IMG/VR virus record: IMGVR_UViG_3300048924_000317
Location: 1 to 43,932 of that record
Origin: a virus
Strand: one strand, 5' to 3'
Length of the DNA stretch: 43,932 nucleotides
Below, one piece after another: positions 1-8,213 of the stretch. The translations under genes were made by a program, and so were the position numbers. Positions within the stretch are counted from its first letter, which is position 1. Each line of letters starts with the position of its first letter. The notes under the pieces were generated by a model. That model was not told the DNA's origin and did no database searches. It saw nothing but the letters and a program-made list of their open reading frames with translations.

Positions 1-337
1 CATGCCGAAGGCTGGCGAGGACATCTTCCCCTACAGCCCTGAATCCATCTCCACGTCCTGGGCGAAAGCCTGCAAGTTCTTGACCATCGCGGACCTGCAC
101 TTCCACGACCTTCGCCATGAAGGCGTCAGCCGCCTGTTTGAGATGGATTGGGATATCCCCCGTGTGGCGAGTGTGTCCGGCCACCGGGATTGGAATTCGA
201 TGCGGCGGTACACCCACCTGCGTGGCAAGGGTGACCGTTATGTGGGTTGGGAGTGGCACGAAAAGATACTGAGGGCGCCGGTCCAACTCGGCGCCGCATC
301 AGAGAAGTGGCTCAAACGGCGCGTTTTATCCCGTTGA
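1..337 (+). CDS. int: Phage tyrosine integrase, C-terminal part (start outside window)
   Basis: This is the last ~111 residues of a tyrosine recombinase; the start and N-terminal arm-binding domain lie before the window. Visible catalytic signatures are HDLRH (residues ~35-39 of the visible part), the later GH of VSGHRDW and the nucleophile-type tyrosine in RRYTHLR, in the order normal for the family. It would integrate and excise the prophage at the tRNA-Ser att site whose remnant is at 36231. The ATG at position 2 is probably internal. Its 3' end overlaps the 3' end of the opposite-strand prtN-like gene by 26 bp. Family call is firm; the exact subfamily cannot be judged from the fragment. 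Confidence 0.93.
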   Translation, partial: MPKAGEDIFPYSPESISTSWAKACKFLTIADLHFHDLRHEGVSRLFEMDWDIPRVASVSGHRDWNSMRRYTHLRGKGDRYVGWEWHEKILRAPVQLGAASEKWLKRRVLSR

Positions 338-587
338 GCTGGTTGTGTTCCTTCACAGCGGCGGCGCGCTGCAAGTCGAGGTAGGCAGCGAGGTCGGTGA
401 GGTGGATGCCTTTGGCCGACTTCTGGCTCGGTTCCAGGCGTGTAATGGGCAACTTGATCTGACCGCTCATCACCTTGCGCTGGAACATGTCCGGCGTCAG
501 GTGCGTGAAGTAATCCCGGCACACCACTTCCAGCGAAATAATTGCCTGGCCATCGTACTGGGCCATGAGAATGAACGCGGTGTTCAT
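312..587 (-). CDS. PrtN-like pyocin/prophage activator
   Basis: 91-residue protein starting MNTAFILMAQYDG, with the run of hydrophobic and basic residues (VCRDYFTHLTPDMFQRKVMSG, then LPITRLE) typical of the pyocin activator PrtN family. That family contains a small winged or AlpA-like helix-turn-helix. In pyocin clusters PrtN activates transcription. In prophages, homologues sit beside int as here and may act as regulator or directionality factor; that role is inference. The start at 587 is chosen over an upstream in-frame ATG at 683 because GGGGAG lies just upstream and the family begins here. It is the last gene of the early operon, 10 bp after the preceding stop and tail-to-tail with int. 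Confidence 0.85.
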   Translation of the reverse strand: MNTAFILMAQYDGQAIISLEVVCRDYFTHLTPDMFQRKVMSGQIKLPITRLEPSQKSAKGIHLTDLAAYLDLQRAAAVKEHNQLNGIKRAV

Positions 588-597
588 GGTGCTCCCC

Positions 598-849
598 TCA
601 CATCCGAAACGATTGATGAATAAACGCCGGCAGCGCTTTGTGTTCTGCAGGCTTTGGTCCGTCGCCCTGGATCTCGCAAACAAACCGGTGGCGTTTCCGA
701 TTGGGCGCAGTCAGCGCCTCAGTCAGGCCTGGCACGACGTCGACGCATTGCTCGTAGGCGTGAGGACCATTCCAGCTATCTGCCCTCACCACCTGGCAGT
801 CCGTGCGGCTCGCATCAGCACACAGGTAAAGCAGTAAGAGAACGGTCAT
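598..849 (-). CDS. Small hypothetical protein with N-terminal hydrophobic segment
   Basis: 83-residue product not recognised as any family. It begins MTVLLLLYLCADAS, a short hydrophobic stretch that could be a weak signal peptide or membrane anchor, and contains three more cysteines in the remainder (TDCQ, EQCVD, FVCE), which could fit disulfides in the periplasm. Its ATG overlaps the stop of the upstream methyltransferase gene (ATGA), and its stop is 10 bp before the PrtN start. Translational coupling inside the operon is the main reason to believe it is real. Function unknown. Confidence 0.6.
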   Translation of the reverse strand: MTVLLLLYLCADASRTDCQVVRADSWNGPHAYEQCVDVVPGLTEALTAPNRKRHRFVCEIQGDGPKPAEHKALPAFIHQSFRM

Positions 850-1352
850 ATAGCCTCCGAAACGGTTTGAGGCTGGGATGCCTTGGCTTTCATGAAAACA
901 ATCCAGTGCGTACCACCCTTCTTACCGCTCGGGTGTCCGAATAGCGGCTGCTGATCGGTAAGCGACAGAATCTGACTGGTGCGGATCTGTGTTTCATTCC
1001 ATTTGAAAACCAACACACCATCGGTGGCCAACACACGAAAGCACTCTGCAAAGCCCCGCCGTAGGTCTTCCTGCCATGTGTTTGGGTTGAGTACTCCGTA
1101 TTTCGCCTTCATCCAGCTTTCAGCCCCGGCACGTACTAGGTGAGGCGGATCAAAGGAAACCAGCTTGAAGGCACCGTCTGCATACGGAAGGTCCCGAAAA
1201 TCAAGGGTGACATCGGGGCATACTGAAAGTGTCCTCCCATCACAAAGGGCCTTCTGCTCGGTCCTGATGTCACCGAAAATGACCGCCGGGTGTTTTTTGT
1301 CGAACCAAAACATCCGGCTCCCGCAGCATGGATCGAGGATTGTCTTGATCAT
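846..1352 (-). CDS. SAM-dependent DNA methyltransferase (N6-A or N4-C type)
   Basis: 168 residues. The N-terminus carries the SAM-binding motif DPCCGSRM (7-14), and a catalytic FDPPH motif lies at 67-71. The latter is a variant of the (D/N)PP(Y/F) tetrad of adenine-N6 or cytosine-N4 methyltransferases, with His in place of the aromatic. A later FKWNETQ strand fits the same fold. The start at 1352 overlaps the stop of the Dcm-like gene (ATGA); an in-frame ATG at 1406 would extend 54 bp into that gene and is less likely. It is short for a stand-alone enzyme, with no visible target-recognition domain. It probably modifies phage DNA against host restriction; substrate and target sequence unknown. 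Confidence 0.85.
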   Translation of the reverse strand: MIKTILDPCCGSRMFWFDKKHPAVIFGDIRTEQKALCDGRTLSVCPDVTLDFRDLPYADGAFKLVSFDPPHLVRAGAESWMKAKYGVLNPNTWQEDLRRGFAECFRVLATDGVLVFKWNETQIRTSQILSLTDQQPLFGHPSGKKGGTHWIVFMKAKASQPQTVSEAI

Positions 1353-3340
1353 GGCTGGTGCTCCAGCTGAGCCACGCTCAACGCAATTGCCACGGGCTGC
1401 ACCCAAACCGACACGTTGCTGAGCATGAACGTCTCCCCAGCCTCGGAAAGCAGCAGCGTCATGCCGAACACATCGGCCATCGCCCTTGCCGCCGCGCGCG
1501 GAACCGCATTGCCGATCCGCTCCCGGTGGCTGCCGTCGTTGATGCCGTCCAGTCGAAAGACTCCCGCCTGTTCAATCTTGCGAACCCGCTGCATACGCTC
1601 AATCTCATGAGCGGTCTGCGGATCTGCTGACCAGTGGTCCTCTGGATCAAACAACGATTGCAGTGCGGCCAGCTCCAGGGTGGTGAACGGACGGTGCCAG
1701 GTGCCGTCGAGGCTGGTGATCATGCAGGTCAACCGGTCGTTGGCCGCCGGCATGCGTTGGTCTGCAACCGACCACCGGCCATTGTCGTGGCATGCGCTGG
1801 CGGAAACGGCGCCGGCCGGGGTGTTGTAGTCGACCACGCCGTAATGCCCGCCGGTCAGGTAGGCGTCGCCCTTGGTGCGCGACATGCCCGGGCGCGGATC
1901 TGCGATCGATAACGCGCCGCTGGCAACCTGTTGTGAACCGGTCACGGTCTTGGCGCTCTCGCACCAGGGCGTGATTCGCAGCTTTTGCGTGCTGGCGTTC
2001 GGGTGCCAGTGTTTGTAGGCAGGATCGGCCACAGCAAAAGCGCCCTGGCCAGTGGTACTGCCGGCGATCACGGTGCCGGCCGGCTTGCTGTAGTCAGTGA
2101 CCAGGTATTTGCCGAAGCCCTTGGACGGTTGCCGAGGGTCGGCCACTGCCTGTCCGCCGGAGCTGGGGCCGTGCCCTGCCGTAACAGTGCCGGCGGTTTG
2201 GTCGTTGCGAACGACACGGAACACGTTGTTGTGCCGCTCGCCGCCCATGCGCGGATCCGCAACGCTGAATGTCCCTTGCCCTGGGCTACGTTGGCCGGTG
2301 ACCACGCCGCAATGACGGTCATAGGGCAGCACGCCATATTGGGTGTATTCGAATTTGCTGGTCGGTCGAGGGTCGGCAACCGAGAATTTGCCGTTGGTTG
2401 GGCTCGACCGCCCGGCGATTGTGCCGGCGGTGTCCTGCCAGTTGTGCACCCCCATGTAGCCGGCGCGGTACTCCGGCACGATCACGAAGTCGCGCAGATA
2501 CCCGTCCTCAATGGCAAACCGGCTCAGGCTGCGCCAATCCTTCCCAGCCTCGACCAGGGCCAGCCGCACCCAGGTTTTCCACTGCAACGCCGGCACCCGG
2601 TGCATCGGCCCTGCCTGATCGATATCACCTGCCAGCGGCATACGGCTCAGCACGTCACCGACGGCGCGCAGGCTGCGCTTTTCGGGTTCATACAAGAATG
2701 CAGGAACCTGCTCGACGTGCCTGGCCACCAGCAAGAAACGCTTGCGGCTCTGTGCCAACCCGCCAATTTCGCCACAGTCGTGGGTGGTTTCCGCCACCGC
2801 GTAGCCGTAATGACGGAGCAGCTTGGTGATTTGGTCCAGCAGGTAGCGGCCACGGGTTGCCAGGCGTGGCACGTTTTCGAACACGATCAGCTTCACCGGC
2901 TTGTGCTTCCAGGCTTCGCACATCAGCCACACACAGCGCAACGTCAGCTCGTTGAGCGCCCGGTACTTGGGCGTCTGGCTCATTGTCTCCGACAGCAAGC
3001 CCGAGGCGCCCTTGCAAGGGCTGCTGATGAAAACCGCGTCCGGGTCTTCGTTGCCGGCGGCGCGGCGCAGATCCTCGGCGGTGGCCTCTACCCAACCGGC
3101 GGGCGGCTGCTGGTCGTGGAACGCTATGTACTGCTCGCGGGTGAACAGGTCCATCAGCGTGCCAGGTACACCGGTCATCATCTGGAAGTCGCGCAAGCCG
3201 GCCGGGTCGACATCGACGCCGCCCAGGCAGCGCCATTCAGCTTGCACGGGACCCAGGACTGGTTTGGAGTCGCTGAAGCCTGCGGCGCCGCTGCCCAGGC
3301 CGCAGCAGAGGTGGAAGTGGGTGAAGGTGCGCTTGATCAT
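1349..3340 (-). CDS. C5-cytosine DNA methyltransferase with internal repeat domain
   Basis: 663 residues. Motif I (LCCGLGSGAAGF, 11-22), motif IV with catalytic Cys109 (SSPCKG), motif VI ENV (155-157), motif VIII QSRKR (197-201) and a C-terminal GNAVP motif are all present, so the enzyme looks catalytically intact. Between motif VIII and the C-terminal motifs lie about six degenerate ~32-residue units. Each ends in (F/S)(S/A)VADPR or similar and contains AGT(V/I)xxG; this is the place where the target-recognition domain normally lies. It transfers methyl from SAM to C5 of cytosine in DNA. The ATG overlaps the preceding stop (ATGA). The likely role is protection of phage DNA from host restriction. 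Confidence 0.92.
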   Translation of the reverse strand: MIKRTFTHFHLCCGLGSGAAGFSDSKPVLGPVQAEWRCLGGVDVDPAGLRDFQMMTGVPGTLMDLFTREQYIAFHDQQPPAGWVEATAEDLRRAAGNEDPDAVFISSPCKGASGLLSETMSQTPKYRALNELTLRCVWLMCEAWKHKPVKLIVFENVPRLATRGRYLLDQITKLLRHYGYAVAETTHDCGEIGGLAQSRKRFLLVARHVEQVPAFLYEPEKRSLRAVGDVLSRMPLAGDIDQAGPMHRVPALQWKTWVRLALVEAGKDWRSLSRFAIEDGYLRDFVIVPEYRAGYMGVHNWQDTAGTIAGRSSPTNGKFSVADPRPTSKFEYTQYGVLPYDRHCGVVTGQRSPGQGTFSVADPRMGGERHNNVFRVVRNDQTAGTVTAGHGPSSGGQAVADPRQPSKGFGKYLVTDYSKPAGTVIAGSTTGQGAFAVADPAYKHWHPNASTQKLRITPWCESAKTVTGSQQVASGALSIADPRPGMSRTKGDAYLTGGHYGVVDYNTPAGAVSASACHDNGRWSVADQRMPAANDRLTCMITSLDGTWHRPFTTLELAALQSLFDPEDHWSADPQTAHEIERMQRVRKIEQAGVFRLDGINDGSHRERIGNAVPRAAARAMADVFGMTLLLSEAGETFMLSNVSVWVQPVAIALSVAQLEHQP

Positions 3341-3603
3341 GAGTGGCCCTCCATGAGCATTCGCGTCAAGGCATTGGGCTGTCCTTCCGGTGTCAGCTTT
3401 CCGAGTGGTTTGGTAATGCTCCGACCTCTTGCGGTGCGCACGGTCGCAACGCTGCCATCGATCGCTTCAATGACGCCGGTGCGAGCGCTGAGACGGTATT
3501 CCTTGCCTCCACCGCTCATAGCGACGTAACTGACCTTGTCGCCGACAGCCAGCGCGGTTGTGGTAGCCTCTGCGGTGCCGCCTTTGGGTTGATTCACTTG
3601 CAT
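3337..3603 (-). CDS. Small hypothetical phage protein
   Basis: 88 residues, starting MQVNQPKGG. The start at 3603 follows AAAGGAGAAGCACC, a strong ribosome site; an upstream in-frame ATG at 3735 lies inside the neighbouring gene. The middle (LAVGDKVSYVAMSGG, then ARTGVIEAIDGSVATVRTARG) looks like a small beta-barrel, KOW or SH3-like fold, which would suit nucleic-acid binding, but this is inference only. Its TGA overlaps the ATG of the cytosine methyltransferase. Its 5' leader is nearly identical to the leader of the gene upstream (see the repeats at 3601 and 3971). Confidence 0.7.
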   Translation of the reverse strand: MQVNQPKGGTAEATTTALAVGDKVSYVAMSGGGKEYRLSARTGVIEAIDGSVATVRTARGRSITKPLGKLTPEGQPNALTRMLMEGHS

Positions 3604-3650
3604 GGTGCTTCTCCTTTGGGTGGTCGGTGTCGAGGGGTTGCAGCCCCTCG
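3601..3650 (-). repeat. Duplicated translation-initiation leader, copy 1
   Basis: Read on the minus strand, this leader contains AGGGGCTGCAACCCCT (a GGGG/CCCC hairpin), a short spacer, ACCACCCAAAGGAGAAGCACC and then ATG. The same block occurs at 3971-4018 before the next gene upstream. It looks like a tandem duplication of an RBS and hairpin cassette. Confidence 0.8.
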
Positions 3651-3661
3651 GCACCAGCTTC

Positions 3662-3973
3662 TTACTGGCTTTCGCCGGTTGGGTTTTGCTTGCGCACCAG
3701 GTGCAGCAGCAGGTTTTCAAACTCAACAACTTCATCGGTTGCTGACTGCCATTCCAGGACTGCCTGGATCTGATCCCGGCTGCACTCCAGCACCAGAATC
3801 TCTTTGTCGCTTACCGCACGAACTTCCAGAATCGCGACCAGGCCAGCAGGGTCGTAGGCTTCGGCGTGAACAATTTTCCCGGACTCGTTAAACCAGGCCT
3901 TCAGCTCTTTCAGGTGCCGAAGGCGGTTGGTTTCGCCCTGCTGGCCGTCACCTGTGATGATTTGTACGTGCAT
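3662..3973 (-). CDS. Hypothetical phage protein
   Basis: 103 residues beginning MHVQIITGDGQQGE. No family recognised. It looks like a compact alpha/beta protein: an early beta strand (VQIITG), an amphipathic helix (TNRLRHLKELKAWFNE), further strands (AILEVRAVSDKEILVLEC) and a C-terminal helix ending near the stop. The start follows AAAGGAGAAGCACC, the same leader as the next gene downstream. It lies between the primase-helicase and the methyltransferase block in the early operon, so a role in replication or host takeover is possible but unproven. Confidence 0.68.
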   Translation of the reverse strand: MHVQIITGDGQQGETNRLRHLKELKAWFNESGKIVHAEAYDPAGLVAILEVRAVSDKEILVLECSRDQIQAVLEWQSATDEVVEFENLLLHLVRKQNPTGESQ

Positions 3974-4018
3974 GGTGCTTCTCCTTTGGGTGGTTGATTT
4001 CGAGGGGTTGCAGCCCCT
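3971..4018 (-). repeat. Duplicated translation-initiation leader, copy 2
   Basis: Second copy of the leader described at 3601-3650. The first 24 bases from the start codon are identical, then 6-7 bases differ, then the hairpin GAGGGGTTGCAGCCCCT is identical. The hairpin overlaps the final codons and stop of the primase-helicase gene. Confidence 0.8.
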
Positions 4019-6740
4019 ACACGCACTGGAAGACCCAGCAGCGAATGGTTTTAGGTTTATCGAAGGCGTCGACCTGGCGGGCCGAGTTGACGGGCTTGTT
4101 CGATTCCAGAAATTTGGGTGACTTGCTGGTCTTCAGCAGGCGTTTCAGATCGCTCAGCGGCGGCACCTGCTGCCGTTTGTTGGCAGCCATTTCCACAAAC
4201 TCGTTGAGGTTCACGGCGATCATCCCATCGCGACGTGCATGGTTCAGCGCGGCTTTCTCGTCCATGCCATTGAGGAATTCGTACAGGTCCCAAAACTCGC
4301 GCACGGTCGGGTGGTCGGCGTTGATTGCCTGCTGCCGCTCCAGGGCCATGCGGCTGATTTCTGCATGTGCCAGCGCCTTGCGGCGGTCACCGAGGGGCAC
4401 GACACCGGCCAACGCATCCACCAGGCTGCGCAGCTGGGCGTGGTTCTTAGCGATACGCACGGTGCGAACGCCAGGCTGGGCCAGCAGCTCCTGTTCGTAG
4501 CCGGAGGTGTTTTCCTCCATCAGGCGCATGGTTTCGGCTTCGCGTTGCAGCGCCTTGACCAGGAAGCCGCTGATGCTGTCCATCGGCATGCGCTCCAACT
4601 GCTCGGCGTACTGCTTGGTTTCCGGGGTGTGGTGTTCGCGTGTCAGGTGGACGTGGCAGATACGCTGCAGGATGGGTTCCGAAGCGTTGACCGGGTTGTT
4701 CTGAGCGATCAGCAGGGCGGCGCGGAACGGTGGTTCGTGGGTGTCGTTGCCGTTGTTCTTCACGCCGGTGGAGCGAACGCTACGGCCGTTGTAGGCGGTT
4801 TTGAGTTCGTCCCAGTCGAAGTGCTTAACCGGCTGGCCTTCCTTTTGTTCACGCTCGGATTCGATCAGCACCACCGGCAAGTTGCTGACCTGCGAGAAGT
4901 TGCGCGCGCGGCTGGCGGCGGTGGCTTTGGACGGATCAAAGCCTTCGTAATCAGTACGCCCGACCGATTTCCACAGCAGCTCTACCAGGGTGGTCTTGCC
5001 CGAGCCGGCTTCGCCCACCAGTTCCAGGAACATCAGTGACTTGTGGATCTGGCGGATCTGCTCGGCGTGCAGTGCGCCCAGCCACCAGGCCAGCACCACC
5101 ACGCCCTGGACGCCAAAGCAGCGCCAGTAAATGTCGAACCAACCTTCGTTGTAGGCATTCAGGTCGGTATTGATATGCAGCACCGGTGACTGGCTCTGCG
5201 ACTTGATGCTCAGCTTGCCTAGGTCGAAAAAATCTTCCTTGTTGCGCACCTGCACCTTGCCGCCGTGAAACGCCAGGTCGTTGAAGACATAGGCGCCATG
5301 GTCGCGGCTGTAGCCGATCCATTCGATGGTGTTGACGGTTTTCAGGCAGTCGAGCTGAGGCGCCAGAATTCGTTTCAGTTGCTGGGCGCTACCCTCGAAC
5401 ATCGCGCCGTTGGAGACGTTGAGCAGGCGGTTGGCGAACTCAGGTGCCGACGTGAGCTGCTTGGCCGTGAACGTGCTCTTGATGGCTGGCCCTTGCGGGC
5501 GCTCGATGCGGAAGTAGTACCAGGCCTCGTCGGTCAGGTCGTTGCGCATGTAGTACAGCGCCTGGAAATTACAGTTGGCGATGCTGGTCACTGAGCCGGA
5601 TTGGCGCAGGGCCTTGTAGCGACGCTGTTCCTCAGTGAGTAACTGATCTTCATGTCGGTCAGAGCTTTCCAGATCGCCCATGGCTCGGTCGTACTTATCA
5701 AGGTCCAACCGAAACCAGTACAGGCGCTTGCGGAATGTGAAGTTGAATTCCTTGCGCTCGTCGCGCAGGTAGATCAGGAAGCCCTTTTCCTCCGCCGAGT
5801 CAGCCAGTAGCAAATCGCCGTGGTGACGGGCTTCGTCGATATCCTGCTCGATCCGCTCGAAGCGTTTGTCATCACCCTCGATCGGTTTCCAGCGTAGGTG
5901 TAGGTCGTTCCAATCAACCTTTTTGCCGTGGGGCTGTGGGATCACCGCCGCCTTGCAGGTGAAGCCCAGGTCGCGTGCCTCTTTCGCCCAGCGGCGCATG
6001 TTGGCCTTGGCGACAGGCTCATTATCCAGTGCCCACACCAGCAGCGGCAAAGGCTTGTCGGCGTCGTGGCGCAGTTTGGCCAGGGCCTTGAGTGAATCGA
6101 TCGGGCAGGGCGCGCTGGACATCATCGACACGGCCGAGATGTCGTTATGCAGCAACGCGATGGCGTCGAAGATGCCTTCAGTTATCCAGAGTTCGTCGAC
6201 CTCCAGCAGGTCCACGCTCGGCGGGCACCACCAGACACCCTTGTAACCCGTCAAACCTTCGCCGGTAGGGCGGAAGCGCGCTTTCATCTTGCCGAAGCGG
6301 TCTGGCCGATCGATCAGGCGCTCCCAGTACCCACCTTTCTCCAGGGCGAAACGCACCGTGGCGCTGCCGATGTTCAGCCGACCATCCCAGTAGTTGTCCT
6401 GGGTGAACCAACCGGTGATCAGCTCAAATTTGAAGCCCCGCGCAAACTCAAGGTAGGCACGTGCCGTGGCAAGGGGGTTATCCGGCGTCGACGGGGCGGT
6501 CTTGCTCCAGTCGTTGAACAAGTCGTCGTAAACGTCCTTCACGTGGACGCGGTGGTCGCATTTTTCCGGCCGTCCGCAGATCAGCGTCCAAGGCGATTCG
6601 TAGAAGGTGTACAGGGTCTTCTGGCCACAGGCAGGGCAAACGCCCTTACGCATATAGTCGGTACCGCGCATGTGCTTGAGCTGGTAATCCCGCTCAATGC
6701 GTTGGATGACGTCGGCGCGCAGCCTTTCTTTCATTTCCAT
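4017..6740 (-). CDS. Phage DNA primase-helicase (zinc finger, Toprim, P-loop)
   Basis: 907 residues. A CxxC...C...C zinc ribbon lies at Cys35, Cys38, Cys55 and Cys61. A Toprim-like segment DELWITEGIFDAIALL lies near 181-197 (the E of TEG is catalytic in Toprim primases). A Walker A motif GEAGSGKTTL lies near 573-582, followed by a Walker B-like VVLIESE and an arginine-rich tail. It would open DNA and make primers for phage replication. P2 itself uses the nicking initiator gpA; no gpA-like gene is seen here, so replication probably starts differently. ATG at 6740, with Met3 a possible alternative. It is the largest gene of the early operon. Confidence 0.88.
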   Translation of the reverse strand: MEMKERLRADVIQRIERDYQLKHMRGTDYMRKGVCPACGQKTLYTFYESPWTLICGRPEKCDHRVHVKDVYDDLFNDWSKTAPSTPDNPLATARAYLEFARGFKFELITGWFTQDNYWDGRLNIGSATVRFALEKGGYWERLIDRPDRFGKMKARFRPTGEGLTGYKGVWWCPPSVDLLEVDELWITEGIFDAIALLHNDISAVSMMSSAPCPIDSLKALAKLRHDADKPLPLLVWALDNEPVAKANMRRWAKEARDLGFTCKAAVIPQPHGKKVDWNDLHLRWKPIEGDDKRFERIEQDIDEARHHGDLLLADSAEEKGFLIYLRDERKEFNFTFRKRLYWFRLDLDKYDRAMGDLESSDRHEDQLLTEEQRRYKALRQSGSVTSIANCNFQALYYMRNDLTDEAWYYFRIERPQGPAIKSTFTAKQLTSAPEFANRLLNVSNGAMFEGSAQQLKRILAPQLDCLKTVNTIEWIGYSRDHGAYVFNDLAFHGGKVQVRNKEDFFDLGKLSIKSQSQSPVLHINTDLNAYNEGWFDIYWRCFGVQGVVVLAWWLGALHAEQIRQIHKSLMFLELVGEAGSGKTTLVELLWKSVGRTDYEGFDPSKATAASRARNFSQVSNLPVVLIESEREQKEGQPVKHFDWDELKTAYNGRSVRSTGVKNNGNDTHEPPFRAALLIAQNNPVNASEPILQRICHVHLTREHHTPETKQYAEQLERMPMDSISGFLVKALQREAETMRLMEENTSGYEQELLAQPGVRTVRIAKNHAQLRSLVDALAGVVPLGDRRKALAHAEISRMALERQQAINADHPTVREFWDLYEFLNGMDEKAALNHARRDGMIAVNLNEFVEMAANKRQQVPPLSDLKRLLKTSKSPKFLESNKPVNSARQVDAFDKPKTIRCWVFQCV

Positions 6741-6746
6741 CGTGGC

Positions 6747-6980
6747 TTACTTCGCTTCGTCGAGACTGTGTTTAAGGGCGCCTATCAGGCTTTTCCGTGC
6801 AGCCAACCCAGGGAAGGCCACCAGCAACGAGCCGTGCCGCAAACCCTCGGGAATCATGCGGAAACGGTCGTCATACCAATGCTCGTTGAACAGCACCGCG
6901 TACTGCGCACGCAGCTCAACGAGCAGTGCCTCGGCCTGGTCTCGGGGCAGTTTTGCGGTGATGGCGATGTTGATTTCCAT
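6747..6980 (-). CDS. Small hypothetical phage protein
   Basis: 77 residues starting MEINIAITAKLPRDQAEALLVELRAQY. The start at 6980 follows CCGAGGTGGACC; an in-frame ATG at 7010 is possible but less well placed. The stop is 6 bp before the primase-helicase ATG, so the two are probably translated together. A basic C-terminus (AARKSLIGALKHSLDEAK) follows a hydrophobic strand. No family recognised. Confidence 0.65.
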   Translation of the reverse strand: MEINIAITAKLPRDQAEALLVELRAQYAVLFNEHWYDDRFRMIPEGLRHGSLLVAFPGLAARKSLIGALKHSLDEAK

Positions 6981-7055
6981 GGTCCACCTCGGATTGCGGG
7001 CAAAGCTCACCCAAACCCATTGGGATGGGGCAGGGCTGGGGTTTAAAAGGGAGCG

Positions 7056-7427
7056 TTACTGAGGGTGTGGCTTGTACGTGGTGCTGTGCTGATCAAGCAG
7101 TTTCTGTGGGAGAAACCTGGCAGAAACCGGGAAGCGTTGATCCGCGAGAACATCCACCAGGTGGACGTGGGTGCTGTCCGACCCATTTGCCCAATCGATA
7201 CCAATCCAACGGCGCTTTTTGATGACCTGCAGTTCAGCCCAAGCGCTGTGCACCAGCTTGGGCGCCATGAACACCGGCACTTCCAAAGCAAGGGTCAGGT
7301 GACGAATGCAGCGATCGAACAGCAGATCGCAATCCACAAGGTATTCGGCCTCATGGCGTTGCAGGTAGGCGAAAGCAGCGTGTTGCATGCTGCTGCGGTA
7401 GTCATGAGTCTGTTGATCAAGGTTCAT
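7056..7427 (-). CDS. Hypothetical phage protein
   Basis: 123 residues beginning MNLDQQTHDYRSSMQHAAFAYLQRHEAEYLV. The ATG at 7427 overlaps the stop of the Ogr-like gene (TGATG) with GGAG upstream; a GTG one codon earlier is an alternative. Mostly helical in its first half, with a conserved-looking core WIGIDWANGSDSTHVHLV. The latter resembles the family of small phage proteins found beside Ogr in Pseudomonas prophages, but no function is known to me. Part of the early operon. Confidence 0.7.
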   Translation of the reverse strand: MNLDQQTHDYRSSMQHAAFAYLQRHEAEYLVDCDLLFDRCIRHLTLALEVPVFMAPKLVHSAWAELQVIKKRRWIGIDWANGSDSTHVHLVDVLADQRFPVSARFLPQKLLDQHSTTYKPHPQ

Positions 7428-7714
7428 CACGCACGCTCCATTTCCAGTTCGTCCAACAGATCGGGCTGATTGTTGGCGGTTTTCATTGCCTGGCGACGAA
7501 TGACCACGTCTGCAACTGGCAGCTTTACAGCCGGGTTAGGCATGCCGCTGGGGCTCAGTTCGTGGGTCATCTGAAACTCAGCACGCACCGCCCAGCCGCA
7601 CGCTTCGTTGGTGCATTGCATGTAGGTGATACGCAGGAAAATGTGCTGGCCCTCGCTTGTGCGAATACGCATGCGGCCGTGACAGTGGGGGCAGACCAGT
7701 TTGTAAGTACTCAC
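7427..7714 (-). CDS. ogr: Ogr/Delta-type zinc-finger activator of late genes
   Basis: 95 residues. Cysteines 8, 11, 34 and 39 give the spacing C-x2-C-x22-C-x4-C, exactly the zinc-binding pattern of P2 Ogr and P4 Delta. These proteins bind the dyad upstream of P2 late promoters and contact the RNA polymerase alpha subunit. It starts with GTG at 7714, overlapping the TAG of the CII-like gene by one base, with GGGAGC upstream. In P2, ogr follows gene D; here it sits inside the early operon, so late activation would follow directly from early transcription. Candidate target sites are at 17970, 22775 and 30189. Confidence 0.88.
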   Translation of the reverse strand: MSTYKLVCPHCHGRMRIRTSEGQHIFLRITYMQCTNEACGWAVRAEFQMTHELSPSGMPNPAVKLPVADVVIRRQAMKTANNQPDLLDELEMERA

Positions 7715-8184
7715 TAGACAGCTCCCTGGCTGTACAGCTGGATGGTCGCGAACACCTCGGCGTAGCGGGCGGACATGTAGGTGAGCAGGGCGGCGATGAT
7801 CGCGTCGGCCTCACGTCTTTCGATAACCCCATCGTCAAGGGCGGCAGACATGATCTGATCCACCTTGCCGCGCTTGGCCGAGGCCTTGAGCGATCGGCTG
7901 TACAACTCCACGTTGTCCAGGTTCTCCGGGAGGCTCAGCGGTACGAACATGCCGCCGTACATTGAAGCGATGTAGTCAGCCAGGAACGTGGTGCCGGCGA
8001 CTTGCTCCAGGCGGTGGATGTGTTCGTCGGTCAGCGGGCGGCTGCCGGCGTTTTCGTATGCTTGGTTGTCGAACTTCTTCAGAGGCATGCCGAGGTCTGC
8101 CGAGGCGTATTCCCGACCGCCTGGGTAGGCGCCGATGACGGCCATGACGACGCTCTTTCTGCTGTCTAGAACTGGGCGTTTCAT
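7714..8184 (-). CDS. CII/YmfL-like phage regulatory protein
   Basis: 156 residues. The N-terminal half (VVMAVIGAYPGGREYASADLGMPLKKFDNQAYENAG, split by a short turn) has the helix-turn-helix pattern of the phage CII/CP76 (YmfL-like) family. These are HTH proteins of P2-like and lambdoid phages that influence lysis-lysogeny or plasmid-like growth. The C-terminal half is helical (DQIMSAALDDGVIERREADAIIAALLTY). It is second in the leftward early operon, just after the BcepMu gp16-like gene, with AGGGG upstream of its ATG. Family call by pattern; the precise role is inference. Confidence 0.75.
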   Translation of the reverse strand: MKRPVLDSRKSVVMAVIGAYPGGREYASADLGMPLKKFDNQAYENAGSRPLTDEHIHRLEQVAGTTFLADYIASMYGGMFVPLSLPENLDNVELYSRSLKASAKRGKVDQIMSAALDDGVIERREADAIIAALLTYMSARYAEVFATIQLYSQGAV

Positions 8185-8213
8185 CTTCTGGTTTCCCCTT
8201 GGAGCCAGAGGCC

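Noticed and set aside
1985-3529. 514-codon open frame on the + strand
   Set aside because: It runs antisense through the cytosine methyltransferase with all its motifs; shadow of GC-rich coding.
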